A stretch of 32,320 nt of DNA from a virus. Positions 22,313 to 30,142 of the stretch are shown here, in pieces; position 1 is the first letter of the stretch; each line of letters opens with the position of its first letter. The notes under the pieces were generated by a model. That model ran no database searches, had not been told where the DNA came from, and saw nothing but the letters and a program-made list of their open reading frames with translations. The stretch covers positions 1-32,320 of the IMG/VR virus record IMGVR_UViG_3300027881_001080; one strand, given 5' to 3'. The position numbers and the translations under genes are program-made.

Positions 22313-23747
22313 AGTGTTTCATGTATTTACCCGGCTTGCCGAAGGCATCTTTAAATCCCCATTCCACCGGGTATCTCTCTGCAAATAACCCACATAGCGT
22401 TTTCTTTGCGCGAGTCATAGCCACATACATTATCCTATCCTCCTCTGGCTCCTCGTTCATAGGGAACTGTTTTTCGGATAGGCCATATACGTAAACATTA
22501 TCGAACTCGTGGCCCTTCGCCTTGTGAGCCGTAAGCACCGATATAACTCCCTTGGTTGGTGTCCAGTTGTAATCGTCTATCTTATTCCAGTCTGACCATC
22601 TACCTGTCTGTTCCATGGCTGCATTTATCTTATCATTTACATCAGGGAACTTATCTCCTAAAAGATCCATCAACACCCCAGTAAATTGAGGAATCATATC
22701 ATCTCTTTTCTTTAAAGGTGCTTTAAGTATTCCAGTTAGTTTATCTAAACAATATTTACTGTTTCCTAATAAAGCATTAGCCACTAAGGAAACCTTCTCG
22801 TCTACATCTCCGCTAGAACGCTTAGACACCACCTCATAGTTCCATGAACCCTTCTCAAGAACCTCTCCCACCTTCACGCAATCATAGTTCTTTCTGCAAA
22901 TTATGGCTGTCGTTCCAGATATGTCTAATAATATGTCATCAATGGACCCTATCCCCGCTATAGTGGATAACCTTATCTTCCATCCCTCCCTATCCTCAGT
23001 GAATCCACAGGACTTGTTGGTGGCTCTCTCGGTCAATAATCCTATGGCTTCGGGAACTCTAAAGTTCTTTATCAGGTTCATCCGCACAGCGCTTTCCCCA
23101 AACTCCATCTCCTTAGCCCCCCGGAATGAATATATTCTCTGGTTTGGGTCTCCTACAAAGAATTTAGTAGTGGTGTTTAGGCGCTCATAGAAATCCATGT
23201 CCTCCCTATTGGAGTCCTGGTACTCGTCCACCAGGAGGTGAATAGGTTTCCTTTGGTATGCCAGTCGGCACGTAGCCACCCTCACTATCTGCTCGTAGTT
23301 TGCTACCCTTCCCCGGTGACATATCTTATCGAACAACTCTAGTTGATCTTTGTCCTTAAGGGAGAGGGATCGGTCGATTCGTTTACTCTTTAGCTGACTT
23401 AAATCCTTCCTGCTATACCGTATCATCTTCTCCAGAAAATAATCATCCCATTGCTTATCGGTAAGTATGCAATAGGCAGGATACTCCTCGTTTACTATCT
23501 TCAGGCAATAAGAGTGCAGCGTCCCTATAAACTGAATACCCGCAGTTACTTTCTCCCGTATCTGCATGGCAGCAGCGTTCGTGTAGGTAAGGCAAACTAT
23601 GTCGGACGGAAATACGCTTGGCCTAAACAATAACCAATTTACCCTTTCGGCAAGAGTCGTGGTTTTCCCAGACCCAGCTACCGCATCTATAACGGTAAAT
23701 GCGTGTGTGCTTCGTGCTGCCCTTATTTGCTCATCATTTAGCTTCAT
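22221..23747 (-). CDS. UvrD/Rep-family superfamily 1 DNA helicase
   Basis: A 508-residue helicase with the motif set of UvrD/PcrA/Rep: Q-motif LNDEQIRAA, motif I AVAGSGKTTT (22-31), Ia FIGTLHSYC, II LLVDEYQDSN, III VGDPNQRIYSFRGA, IV LIKNFRVPEAI, V VLTAHKAKGHEFDNVYVYGL, VI RIMYVAMTRAKKTL. It is shorter than bacterial UvrD (about 720), mainly through reduced accessory domains. It probably moves 3'-5' on single-stranded DNA in replication or recombination. ATG start; it overlaps the SMC-like gene by 14 nt. Confidence 0.95.
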   Translation of the reverse strand: MKLNDEQIRAARSTHAFTVIDAVAGSGKTTTLAERVNWLLFRPSVFPSDIVCLTYTNAAAMQIREKVTAGIQFIGTLHSYCLKIVNEEYPAYCILTDKQWDDYFLEKMIRYSRKDLSQLKSKRIDRSLSLKDKDQLELFDKICHRGRVANYEQIVRVATCRLAYQRKPIHLLVDEYQDSNREDMDFYERLNTTTKFFVGDPNQRIYSFRGAKEMEFGESAVRMNLIKNFRVPEAIGLLTERATNKSCGFTEDREGWKIRLSTIAGIGSIDDILLDISGTTAIICRKNYDCVKVGEVLEKGSWNYEVVSKRSSGDVDEKVSLVANALLGNSKYCLDKLTGILKAPLKKRDDMIPQFTGVLMDLLGDKFPDVNDKINAAMEQTGRWSDWNKIDDYNWTPTKGVISVLTAHKAKGHEFDNVYVYGLSEKQFPMNEEPEEDRIMYVAMTRAKKTLCGLFAERYPVEWGFKDAFGKPGKYMKHFEHATRTDNTEGPFWRVSSEELVPEGASSR

Positions 23748-25602
23748 CTTTTATTTGAATCCCTCCTACTGACAATTCTTCATTGTTTGGTACAGTAAGA
23801 AAAACCTGGTCTATCTTCCCTTCCATTAGCTTTTCCGTAAGAGACATTTTAACTCGGTTTTGATTCCCCTCAGAAATCCTTCCGAATTCATCTATCATAA
23901 GTATTCTGGTTTCTGTATTCTGAGCCAGATACAATAATATGCTTTGCTGTATAATCTCTTTCTCGGAGCCTGAGAAACAGTCCATAGGGATAAAAGAATG
24001 GCCCCTTAGACAACCGATTCCCTCTTTCTTATCTACTATTATTTCTCCGTCTATTATTGGGGAGGCAACCTGACGTATTATCTCCAGCCCTTCATTAAGA
24101 ACCTTGTTTACCTCTTTCTCCTGCTGAACCTTTAGCCTTTGGTTCATCTTCTTTATCTCTCCCGAAACGCCTTCCAGAAACTCTTTCCTTTCTTTTGATC
24201 TCTCAAGGTCTTTCTCTATGGATTTTACCATCTTCAGATTAGAGAGTTCATCAATAAGCAACGCCTTTATTCCATTCCTCTCCTCCAAGTTTGGTTTGTC
24301 CTTAAGGAATTCATTTATCTCAGCCAAGGTCTTTTTACCAACCTCTATGGAAGTCTCGTGCCTTTTAATATCTACCTTAAGATCCTCTATGGTTTTATTT
24401 CTTTCCTGATACTCACTAAGCTTTTGCTTCCTTAGCTTAAGAGCCTTCTTGTTTTCCTTTAATAATACGTTGGATGCGGAAATCTCTATATTGTTATTCT
24501 CCTTATCCAGATACTTGTCCTTCCTTAACTGCTCCAGAGTAGCCAATTCCTTCCTATAGCTACCCAATATGTTATCCGACCATCCATCGCCCCAGTTACC
24601 ACACAACACGCATTCCTTGGGGTTCTTCCGTATGGCCTCTATCTTTTTCCCGATCTTTAGTATGTCCTTATCAATACTCTCTATTTCCTGATATATCCTG
24701 CCTTCATTCAGCTTTAGCTCGTTGTTCTTAGGTGTCTCGGTCTGTAAATGCTCTTCCATAGAAGCCAACCTTTCGGCGGCTTTCTCCATATCTGGAATTC
24801 CACTTTTCTTAAGGTCTGACAGGGATAGAGATTTCTCGGCTATTAACTTCTCAAGCTCAGAAAGGCTTTCCTGAGTGACCTGTAGGCGGGTTTCATTTGC
24901 GTCTACGGCATCCATATCCCTCATATCTCTATCTATCTCTCCTTTAGACCTTATATCAGTCTCGGATAGGTTCTCATACTTTTTAAGGCTTTCCTCGTAC
25001 TCAGCCACTATCCCTCTGCTGTACGACTGAACAGCATATATGGATTTCGATACTGCTTTCTGAGCCTCCTGGATAGATTCCTTCCCCTTCCAATCCTTAA
25101 TAAACTCCAGCACCAGCTCTTTCTCCATATCAACCTTCTCCATTAGGATTCCGTGTAGCTCATCCCCCACACAATCTATACTATCCTCTTTTGCCATCAT
25201 CTGAAGAAGGCTCCTAACTATCTCGTTTGAGCTTTTCTGAAAGAAGGCATCCTTGTCCACCAGGGTAGAAACAAGTGACTTATCTGAAACCTGACCCTCC
25301 CTTTTTGTGTTTATTACATTTCGCTTACCTTCGGACGCCTCGTATAGGAATTTCCCCTCATCGGTCTCCATGTATATTTCTATCTTCCTGGGAATCAGCT
25401 TACTCTTTCTGGAGGCGTTCTGAAATATAGCCCTTGGGGTCTTTCCGTGTCCCGGAATATAGCCGATTAAACACAGGGATATAGCACTAAGTATAGTGGT
25501 CTTTCCACTTCCATTGATTCCCGATATTATATTCAGGTCGCCGAATTCAAAGGAACGGTTTATCCCCCTGAACCCCTTTATGTTCAGTTTATTTATTCTC
25601 AT
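23734..25602 (-). CDS. Rad50/SbcC/SMC-like ATPase with zinc-hook motif
   Basis: A 622-residue protein with ABC-type head motifs at both ends: Walker A SGINGSGKTTIL (27-38), signature-like CFSGSEKEIIQQS near residue 535 and Walker B RILMIDEFGR near 570. Between them are two long coiled-coil stretches around C331-V-L-C334, the CxxC of a zinc hook. This is the T4 gp46/Rad50 architecture, normally partnered by an Mre11/SbcD/gp47 nuclease. No such nuclease gene is visible in the window, so the partner may lie outside or be a host or other phage nuclease. It functions in end processing and recombination-dependent replication. Confidence 0.88.
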   Translation of the reverse strand: MRINKLNIKGFRGINRSFEFGDLNIISGINGSGKTTILSAISLCLIGYIPGHGKTPRAIFQNASRKSKLIPRKIEIYMETDEGKFLYEASEGKRNVINTKREGQVSDKSLVSTLVDKDAFFQKSSNEIVRSLLQMMAKEDSIDCVGDELHGILMEKVDMEKELVLEFIKDWKGKESIQEAQKAVSKSIYAVQSYSRGIVAEYEESLKKYENLSETDIRSKGEIDRDMRDMDAVDANETRLQVTQESLSELEKLIAEKSLSLSDLKKSGIPDMEKAAERLASMEEHLQTETPKNNELKLNEGRIYQEIESIDKDILKIGKKIEAIRKNPKECVLCGNWGDGWSDNILGSYRKELATLEQLRKDKYLDKENNNIEISASNVLLKENKKALKLRKQKLSEYQERNKTIEDLKVDIKRHETSIEVGKKTLAEINEFLKDKPNLEERNGIKALLIDELSNLKMVKSIEKDLERSKERKEFLEGVSGEIKKMNQRLKVQQEKEVNKVLNEGLEIIRQVASPIIDGEIIVDKKEGIGCLRGHSFIPMDCFSGSEKEIIQQSILLYLAQNTETRILMIDEFGRISEGNQNRVKMSLTEKLMEGKIDQVFLTVPNNEELSVGGIQIKDEAK

Positions 25603-25617
25603 CGTTGTTGTTTTTGT

Positions 25618-26349
25618 TTAGAAAGGAATCTCGTCGTGATCCTCTAGTCCATCGGAGGAAAACTTTGGCTGTGGTTTTGGTGGAGGCTGAGATGGAGGAG
25701 GAGGTGCGATAGGTTGTTCCTCCGGTACACTCATGTCCTCCGGTATCCTGCGGAGAAGTCCGTCCTTCTCCAAGGTAATTATAAGGCTCCTGGCCAACGT
25801 GTGAAACTCGGCTCCCGCTATCTCTATATTTATTTCCTCTTTTACCGTCTTAGAAGCCAGCTTTGCGGCAGTATAGGCAGCAGCTACCAGATTTGCCGTC
25901 TTTCTAAGGGTTGTCCTTATATTACTTGCTCCTTGTGGAGTTGCGGTAGGCGCACTCTGAGTAGGGGGAGAGAACGTATTATCTTCACCCGACTTTATAG
26001 GAGCCCCGTCCAGCAATATTTGAGCAGCCCCTTTAATCTCCAACTTAGGGTTATCTTTATACTCTTGTAACTCTATTCCTATAATACCCTGCTTTTCGGT
26101 GTGCTTTCCACGAATTAAAACAACCTTTCCCTTTAGATCGGATAGATCAGGGTGATTCCAAATAGTTATTCTTATCCAAGACTGGCCGTCTTCCCCTTCA
26201 AGTGAACCGGCTTGCATAGACCATTCCCTGTCATCCTGGGCTTTCCCGTTCTTGCGCTCATATAAATTCTTTAGCCTTCCTTTTACAGCGGGTATCTTTG
26301 TTCCCACCATAAGCTCCAATACTTGTTCTATGGTAGCTGCATCTTTCAT
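25618..26349 (-). CDS. ssb: Single-stranded DNA-binding protein (SSB-like)
   Basis: A 243-residue protein. Residues 15-115 look like an OB fold (PAVKGRLKNLYERKNG, SWIRITIWNHPDLSDLKGKV, IIGIELQEYKDNPKLEIKGA). A middle helical segment (LVAAAYTAAKLASKTVKEEI) follows, then a proline-rich linker (APPPPSQPPPKPQPK), and the C-terminus ends DEIPF, the acidic-hydrophobic tip by which SSBs recruit partner proteins. The extra helical segment is unusual for a standard SSB. It leads the replication and recombination genes encoded downstream (SMC-like ATPase and helicases). ATG start overlapping the upstream gene by 4 nt. Confidence 0.75.
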   Translation of the reverse strand: MKDAATIEQVLELMVGTKIPAVKGRLKNLYERKNGKAQDDREWSMQAGSLEGEDGQSWIRITIWNHPDLSDLKGKVVLIRGKHTEKQGIIGIELQEYKDNPKLEIKGAAQILLDGAPIKSGEDNTFSPPTQSAPTATPQGASNIRTTLRKTANLVAAAYTAAKLASKTVKEEINIEIAGAEFHTLARSLIITLEKDGLLRRIPEDMSVPEEQPIAPPPPSQPPPKPQPKFSSDGLEDHDEIPF

Positions 26350-26555
26350 ATTGTTTCTATAATCTCTGGTTCAATGTTATGGTTTAATAAATTAAGTATC
26401 TGTTCCTTGGGATTCTTTCGTGTAATCTCATAGAGGCATATCTTTACCTTTTTATTTGTGGATTCCTTTATCTTCTTGGCTGTACGCCGGGCCTCCGTAG
26501 CTCCCCCAAAGAACTCTTGGAATCCCTTTCTAGGGAGTATCTGAAATATCTTCAC
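26346..26555 (-). CDS. Small basic protein of unknown function
   Basis: A 69-residue basic protein, KIFQILPRKGFQEFFGGATE, then a lysine-rich helix and KICLYEITRKNPKEQILNLL. GTG start. It is the first gene of the replication and recombination operon, with a TTGACA 36 nt before the start. It overlaps ssb by 4 nt. Function unknown. Confidence 0.55.
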   Translation of the reverse strand: MKIFQILPRKGFQEFFGGATEARRTAKKIKESTNKKVKICLYEITRKNPKEQILNLLNHNIEPEIIETI

Positions 26556-26585
26556 GAGATAAATTCCCGTAAATTTTTATTCGTT

Positions 26586-26591
26586 TGTCAA
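26586..26591 (-). promoter_or_regulatory. Possible -35 (TTGACA) for the ssb/recombination operon
   Basis: TTGACA on the minus strand at 26591-26586, 36 nt from the GTG at 26555. This fits the 36-40 nt distance seen at the other promoters in the window, but the -10 region (GGAATT/AATTTA) is weak. Confidence 0.4.
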
Positions 26592-26604
26592 ATAGAAATA
26601 CTGC

Positions 26605-27276
26605 TCAGGGATCATTAAAAGTATCCCAAAGTCCTATGCCTCCTGAAATAGACCCGGCGACGGCTCCTACCCTGGCTCCTATCGAGCCTCCTAGGATAGA
26701 GCCTGGTATATTTCCAACCGCTCCACCTATTATCATTCCAACTGCTCCACCTCCCAATGCTCCTGCTGCGTCACATCCTGCCGTTGCTACTACCCATCCC
26801 CAGAATCCTTTGTCACCTCCAGTAATATTTCTCCAATAAATTACCGATGCCTTGGACTGGTCAAAGGCAAGCATAGCTATTTCTGATTCTACTCCCCATT
26901 TCCAAGTGGAGAAATGGTCTGCCAGCTTTATAAAGGTTTCAATATCCTGTACGCTGTACAGGGACTTGATTGCTTCCTTCAGAGAATCTGATATGTTCAG
27001 TTGCTCAAATAGGACTATGGCATCAAAAGATGCTGATTCAAGTGCATCTACACTGGATTCCATATAGGAAATATAGTCTCCGTATCCTTCTTCCAGAAAT
27101 AAGTTGGTCAGGTTTTCTTTTACCTTTTTGCTGTCATACTTTTCTCCTAAAGCTTCCGGATACTGCTCAAGGTATCTGTCGCATAACCGATTGTGTTCGG
27201 TCACGATAAGGTAATTCTCCGTAGAGAATCCCAATAGGGAAGAGGTAATGAAAAGGGGAAGAAGGTAACGAATCAT
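26605..27276 (-). CDS. Secreted protein with C-terminal glycine-zipper segment
   Basis: A 223-residue protein with an N-terminal signal peptide (MIRYLLPLFITSSLLGFS), a helical middle with many acidic residues, and a C-terminal small-residue stretch rich in Gly, Ala and Ile (CDAAGALGGGAVGMIIGGAV and GSILGGSIGARVGAVAGSI) that could insert in a membrane as packed helices. Such glycine-zipper tails occur in pore-forming peptides and in membrane-spanning envelope proteins. It overlaps the next secreted-protein gene by 4 nt, so the two may work together. Candidate roles are lysis, superinfection exclusion or an effector against competitors; none is proven. Confidence 0.6.
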   Translation of the reverse strand: MIRYLLPLFITSSLLGFSTENYLIVTEHNRLCDRYLEQYPEALGEKYDSKKVKENLTNLFLEEGYGDYISYMESSVDALESASFDAIVLFEQLNISDSLKEAIKSLYSVQDIETFIKLADHFSTWKWGVESEIAMLAFDQSKASVIYWRNITGGDKGFWGWVVATAGCDAAGALGGGAVGMIIGGAVGNIPGSILGGSIGARVGAVAGSISGGIGLWDTFNDP

Positions 27277-27692
27277 AGTTGTTGAAAATATAGTTTTTCG
27301 ATAGCATTGAACCGCTTCAGAGTCTTATTCAAATTACCCATGAAGTTCTCTCTATTTACATCTCCAAGTATTTCCTGAAGTCTCTGACATAATTCTATTC
27401 CGAACTCTATTATATCAGGCTCTATATCCGTTCTCTGCGACCAGTCTTCCCATCCAAGGTCAGCATCATACGAACTCCCCAAAAAACCTCCTATAGCACT
27501 ATTCAAAACCTCTTCATCAGGTGTCTGTAGTGTAGATTGATACCCTACAAAAGATAATTCTGTAGAAGCTGCGTAAAAATATCCTGCATTTCTGCGAAGG
27601 AATCTGTCAAACTCAGGATTGGATGAACGTATAAATGTGTCACCAAACAGAGAAACACTAAATAGTAGGAATATGCTTAATAGTTTTTTCAT
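27273..27692 (-). CDS. Secreted/periplasmic protein of unknown function
   Basis: A 139-residue protein with a clear signal peptide (MKKLLSIFLLFSVSLFG). The mature part is mostly helical and acidic (NPEFDRFLRRNAGYFYAAS, IIEFGIELCQRLQEILGD, NLNKTLKRFNAIEKLYF). There is no lipobox. It is coupled by 4-nt overlaps to a 29-residue membrane peptide on one side and the glycine-zipper protein on the other. No family recognised. Confidence 0.6.
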   Translation of the reverse strand: MKKLLSIFLLFSVSLFGDTFIRSSNPEFDRFLRRNAGYFYAASTELSFVGYQSTLQTPDEEVLNSAIGGFLGSSYDADLGWEDWSQRTDIEPDIIEFGIELCQRLQEILGDVNRENFMGNLNKTLKRFNAIEKLYFQQL

Positions 27693-27778
27693 TTTACCAA
27701 CTTACTTCGGATTGATACCGCAGCCACAGACAAGCCTATTCCAGTAAAAACTCCTCCTACGAATAACAACCGGTTCAT
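27689..27778 (-). CDS. Single-span membrane micro-protein, 29 residues
   Basis: An ATG-started frame with one hydrophobic helix (LLFVGGVFTGIGLSVAAVSI) and a basic tail. It overlaps both neighbours by 4 nt, which supports it as a gene. It belongs to the secreted/membrane cluster 26605-28240 and could be a small holin, antiholin or membrane anchor. Confidence 0.55.
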   Translation of the reverse strand: MNRLLFVGGVFTGIGLSVAAVSIRSKLVK

Positions 27779-28083
27779 GTCTTGGTGTTCTTGGGGAAGG
27801 GAACTACTATCCCGGCTCCATTATTTTCCTTATCTTTAAGGGCGAGTATGTTGGTAAGTTCGTTCAGCTTTGCTGCAAAATGCTTTGTTCCAGTAAGAAG
27901 AAGTCCTATAAACTCTCCACAGTCTCTAAACTCCAACCTATCCCACACCTTAAATTTATCCTGCCTACGGTATCGGTAGCTGATCTCAAGCTTCTCCTTC
28001 ATAATCCCCAGTTGCCACTCCACAATACCATGTATAATGTCGTTCATGGTCTGGTCATCCGGTTTAAATCTCTTATTCTTCAT
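27775..28083 (-). CDS. Small charged protein of unknown function
   Basis: A 102-residue soluble protein with helical segments DDQTMNDIIHGIVEWQLGIM and HFAAKLNELTNILALKD. There is no signal peptide. ATG start; it overlaps the two-span membrane gene upstream by 11 nt. The segment KLNELTNILALKD resembles KLNELTYILEIMD in the gene at 29248-29523, so the two may share a fold or be distant paralogues. Function unknown. Confidence 0.6.
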   Translation of the reverse strand: MKNKRFKPDDQTMNDIIHGIVEWQLGIMKEKLEISYRYRRQDKFKVWDRLEFRDCGEFIGLLLTGTKHFAAKLNELTNILALKDKENNGAGIVVPFPKNTKT

Positions 28084-28240
28084 GGTTCGGGTAGGAGGTT
28101 ACTATCGACCAAAGGCAGATAAAAACAGAGGGGATTACAATAAAAACTCCCCATAGGTGGTTGTTTAAAAGCACTACTACCCCTATCACGAAGGTTATTA
28201 GAGTAGTTATAAATATGTAGTATTTAACATTTGATCTCAT
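28073..28240 (-). CDS. Two-span membrane micro-protein (holin candidate)
   Basis: A 55-residue frame with two hydrophobic helices (YYIFITTLITFVIGVVVLL and WGVFIVIPSVFICLWSIV) joined by a short NNHL turn, with small polar ends. Size and topology fit class II holins, but many phage membrane proteins look alike. The start ATG directly follows the stop of the AP2-like gene. No endolysin was recognised in the window. Confidence 0.55.
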   Translation of the reverse strand: MRSNVKYYIFITTLITFVIGVVVLLNNHLWGVFIVIPSVFICLWSIVTSYPNHEE

Positions 28241-28693
28241 CTATGCAGCTTTCTTGCCTTTCTTTTTGTTTGTAGTCAAGTTTTCCTGTAAATTTTCTCC
28301 CGTATATGTTTTCTTAACTACACAATTCCCACTCAACTCCAGGAACTTCTCATACCCCTTCAATCCCCATCGAAGACGCCAGGTTATACACCCTATCACA
28401 CCAGCCAAATCCCTGGCGTTCATCCTGTCTATGTCCTTCATGGCGGAAAGTGAACGAGCCCTCACCTCATTCCTGATAGGCTCCATGTTTCCGTCGTTGT
28501 AGACCTTTCCAAATACACGCACATACCCCAGCTCTGACTCCTTTATAGCCCTAGCCACCTTTGCTTCCTCTACGGTATCAAAACGGCCACAGTTTATAGT
28601 TTTCCTATCCTTATCATACACATTCACCTCATACCTAACCCTATCTCCACTCAGGGTCCTCTTTATTATTCCCGTAGGTAGCTTTTCTTCCAT
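28241..28693 (-). CDS. AP2-like DNA-binding protein
   Basis: A 150-residue basic protein. The N-terminal 60 residues (GIIKRTLSGDRVRYEVNVYD, then CGRFDTVEEAKVARAI) match the three-strand plus helix pattern of AP2/ERF-type and integrase-arm DNA-binding domains, where the 'G.F.T.EEA..A' helix packs on the sheet. The C-terminus is lysine-rich. In phages such domains occur in homing endonucleases and regulators; no nuclease motif is visible here, so a regulator at the divergent 28.7-kb junction is plausible. ATG start, 41 nt from the divergent gene. Confidence 0.55.
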   Translation of the reverse strand: MEEKLPTGIIKRTLSGDRVRYEVNVYDKDRKTINCGRFDTVEEAKVARAIKESELGYVRVFGKVYNDGNMEPIRNEVRARSLSAMKDIDRMNARDLAGVIGCITWRLRWGLKGYEKFLELSGNCVVKKTYTGENLQENLTTNKKKGKKAA

Positions 28694-28734
28694 GCCAGTA
28701 AGCTTTAAACGGAGAGCTGTATGGAAATCGGTTC

Positions 28735-28995
28735 TTGATAAATGAACGTTTATACGCTTCCTTACAACCGCTTATGGACGACCACGAAAGGGAAGCATAC
28801 GAAAGAGGGAAGCTGAACGCTACTATAGAAAATCTCGTAAAACTAATGGAGGATGGGCGTCTACGATTTACAAACATCGAAAAGGAACTCATACACCTAA
28901 AAGAATCTCGGTCAAAGCTAATAGGAGCCCTCATAGTAATAAATGTTGCATGGCCTGTTGTTATAGCCATCGTCCTGCCTTTACTATCCAAATGA
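28735..28995 (+). CDS. Coiled-coil protein with C-terminal membrane anchor (XhlA-like shape)
   Basis: An 86-residue protein from a TTG at 28735; an in-frame ATG at 28774 would give 73 residues. A charged helix (residues 14-60, REAYERGKLNATIENLVKLM and HLKESRSK) is followed by one membrane span (LIGALIVINVAWPVVIAIVL). This tail-anchored layout is shared with XhlA-type holin accessory proteins and other small phage membrane proteins. It is the first gene of the rightward set, overlapping the next start by 4 nt. Confidence 0.6.
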   Translation: MINERLYASLQPLMDDHEREAYERGKLNATIENLVKLMEDGRLRFTNIEKELIHLKESRSKLIGALIVINVAWPVVIAIVLPLLSK

Positions 28996-29282
28996 TGAGG
29001 TACGACCCATTTCCTTTCTTTAGTTCAGGAAATATAATAGGCAGCTCAATAAGCTTCCTTGGGATCATACTCTCTCACGTAAACCTCATTCTGTCCTTCA
29101 TGCTTGTGCTTGTGGGGATTTCCTTCTTCTTCTTGGTCCATATAACCATAAAGAAAATTGTATCCTTCGACAAAAACCGAATAGACCGTAAGCTTTCCGT
29201 AGAAATCAGCTCCCTAAGAAAAAGAACATCTAAACCCCCATTCAGACATGCCAAGACCAGAAGACGACTTCCTCCTAGATAA
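28992..29282 (+). CDS. Two-span membrane protein of unknown function
   Basis: A 96-residue protein from the ATG at 28992, chosen because it overlaps the upstream stop by 4 nt; a longer frame from 28950 lies inside the previous gene. Two hydrophobic helices (IIGSSISFLGIILSHVNLIL and FMLVLVGISFFFLVHITI) are followed by a basic C-terminal tail (RKLSVEISSLRKRTSK). With the preceding tail-anchored protein it may form a holin-like pair. It overlaps the next gene by 35 nt. Confidence 0.6.
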   Translation: MMRYDPFPFFSSGNIIGSSISFLGIILSHVNLILSFMLVLVGISFFFLVHITIKKIVSFDKNRIDRKLSVEISSLRKRTSKPPFRHAKTRRRLPPR

Positions 29283-29523
29283 GTGGTTCCTTAAGCTTGA
29301 GTCCTTAAGTCCAAAACACGTAGGTAGGATTACATACAAACTCAACGAATTAACTTATATCCTGGAGATAATGGATCACGAAAACAACTGGGAGAGTACG
29401 TGCTTCAACATATACGACATAAACGATCTCAAGGGAGTCTTTATCTTCTCCAACCAAGAAAAGCTAAGGGGGTTCATGGATATGAATAATATGAACTACG
29501 ACGAGAGAGATAGTTCAGAATAG
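29248..29523 (+). CDS. Small acidic protein of unknown function
   Basis: A 91-residue soluble protein (DFLLDKWFLKLESLSPKHVG, YKLNELTYILEIMDHENNW, NDLKGVFIFSNQEKLRGF) with an acidic C-terminus. ATG start within the previous gene. It is followed by a terminator. A KLNELT-x-IL-x-(L/I)-x-D segment is shared with the leftward gene at 27775-28083. No family recognised. Confidence 0.6.
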   Translation: MPRPEDDFLLDKWFLKLESLSPKHVGRITYKLNELTYILEIMDHENNWESTCFNIYDINDLKGVFIFSNQEKLRGFMDMNNMNYDERDSSE

Positions 29524-29547
29524 GACAACGACTAATTTACCCCATCT

Positions 29548-29590
29548 AGCCCCCCTTCGCAAACCTCCTTCCCCGCGTCGGGGGGCTTTT
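29548..29590 (+). terminator. Terminator after the rightward small-gene set
   Basis: AGCCCCCC (29548-29555) pairs with GGGGGGCT (29580-29587), followed by TTTT. The 24-nt loop is long, but the stem is eight perfect pairs. Confidence 0.6.
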
Positions 29591-29595
29591 ACATC

Positions 29596-30045
29596 TTGGA
29601 AGAGAAAAAGAAAAAACCATTTCATCGGATTTACCACAATCCCGACGATAACAGAAACGGAAGGAAGTGGCACAAGGGACCTCAGCGCTGGTGCAACGTT
29701 CACCAGTTCATAAGACATAGGGAAATCGTCAGGTTCTTTCAGGAGAAGGACAGGATGCCCCTCACCCTCCGCAATCGACACCTGCTCAATCCTAGGTACG
29801 GAACAAAGTGGTTTCCCTCTATGATGGAGTTCGTAGGCCATCCCTCACCAACAAAGCAAACCACACGGTTACTGAGGGGGCTTTACGTAAACATGTATCA
29901 GACGTTCCTACTCCTAAGACTGGGGTTTCACAACACCGATCACTTCGAGAATCTAATCATCCCCTTAGACAAGTTACACGAAACGTTTCTGCTACAGGAG
30001 TCCCTAATTTCCTTGCACCCCTATCCCTACACTTCAAAGTCCTAG
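29596..30045 (+). CDS. Basic protein of unknown function
   Basis: A 149-residue basic protein rich in His, Arg and Trp (KPFHRIYHNPDDNRNGRKWH, GPQRWCNVHQFIRHREIV, MPLTLRNRHLLNPRYGTKWF) with a more hydrophobic helical C-terminus. Only a TTG is available as start; it lies just past a terminator, which is unusual. The frame is open further upstream to 29536. The composition suggests nucleic acid binding. It is followed by a terminator and then the large array. Its reality is likely but its start uncertain. Confidence 0.45.
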   Translation: MEEKKKKPFHRIYHNPDDNRNGRKWHKGPQRWCNVHQFIRHREIVRFFQEKDRMPLTLRNRHLLNPRYGTKWFPSMMEFVGHPSPTKQTTRLLRGLYVNMYQTFLLLRLGFHNTDHFENLIIPLDKLHETFLLQESLISLHPYPYTSKS

Positions 30046-30069
30046 TTTTTCTCATGTATGTTGTGGTTC

Positions 30070-30108
30070 GCCCCTGGGTTTGTCTTTTGGCCCAGGGGCT
30101 TTCCTCTT
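30070..30108 (+). terminator. Strong terminator just before the array promoter
   Basis: GCCCCTGGG (30070-30078) pairs perfectly with CCCAGGGGC (30091-30099), 12-nt loop, followed by TTTCCTCTT. It isolates the array from upstream transcription. Confidence 0.75.
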
Positions 30109-30142
30109 GACAGGGTGTTAAGTTTTTCCGTAAATTCTTAAC
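30107..30142 (+). promoter_or_regulatory. Promoter and inverted repeat driving the large array
   Basis: TTGACA (30107-30112), 18 nt, TAAATT (30131-30136); the expected transcript start near 30143-30145 is about 14 nt before the first box. GTTAAG (30117-30122) and CTTAAC (30137-30142) form an inverted repeat over the promoter, with the same TTAAG half-site as at the 17980 promoter. It indicates rightward transcription of the array. Confidence 0.6.

Noticed and set aside
29527-29556. TTTACCCCA near AACGACTAA as a stray array unit
   Set aside because: The two boxes are adjacent with no 9-nt spacer and no further boxes lie at 18-nt steps; it is part of the terminator region.
29515-29841. Leftward 108-residue frame opposite 29596-30045
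   Set aside because: It overlaps a terminator and the rightward basic gene; composition is no better and there is no operon link. The rightward choice remains moderate in confidence.
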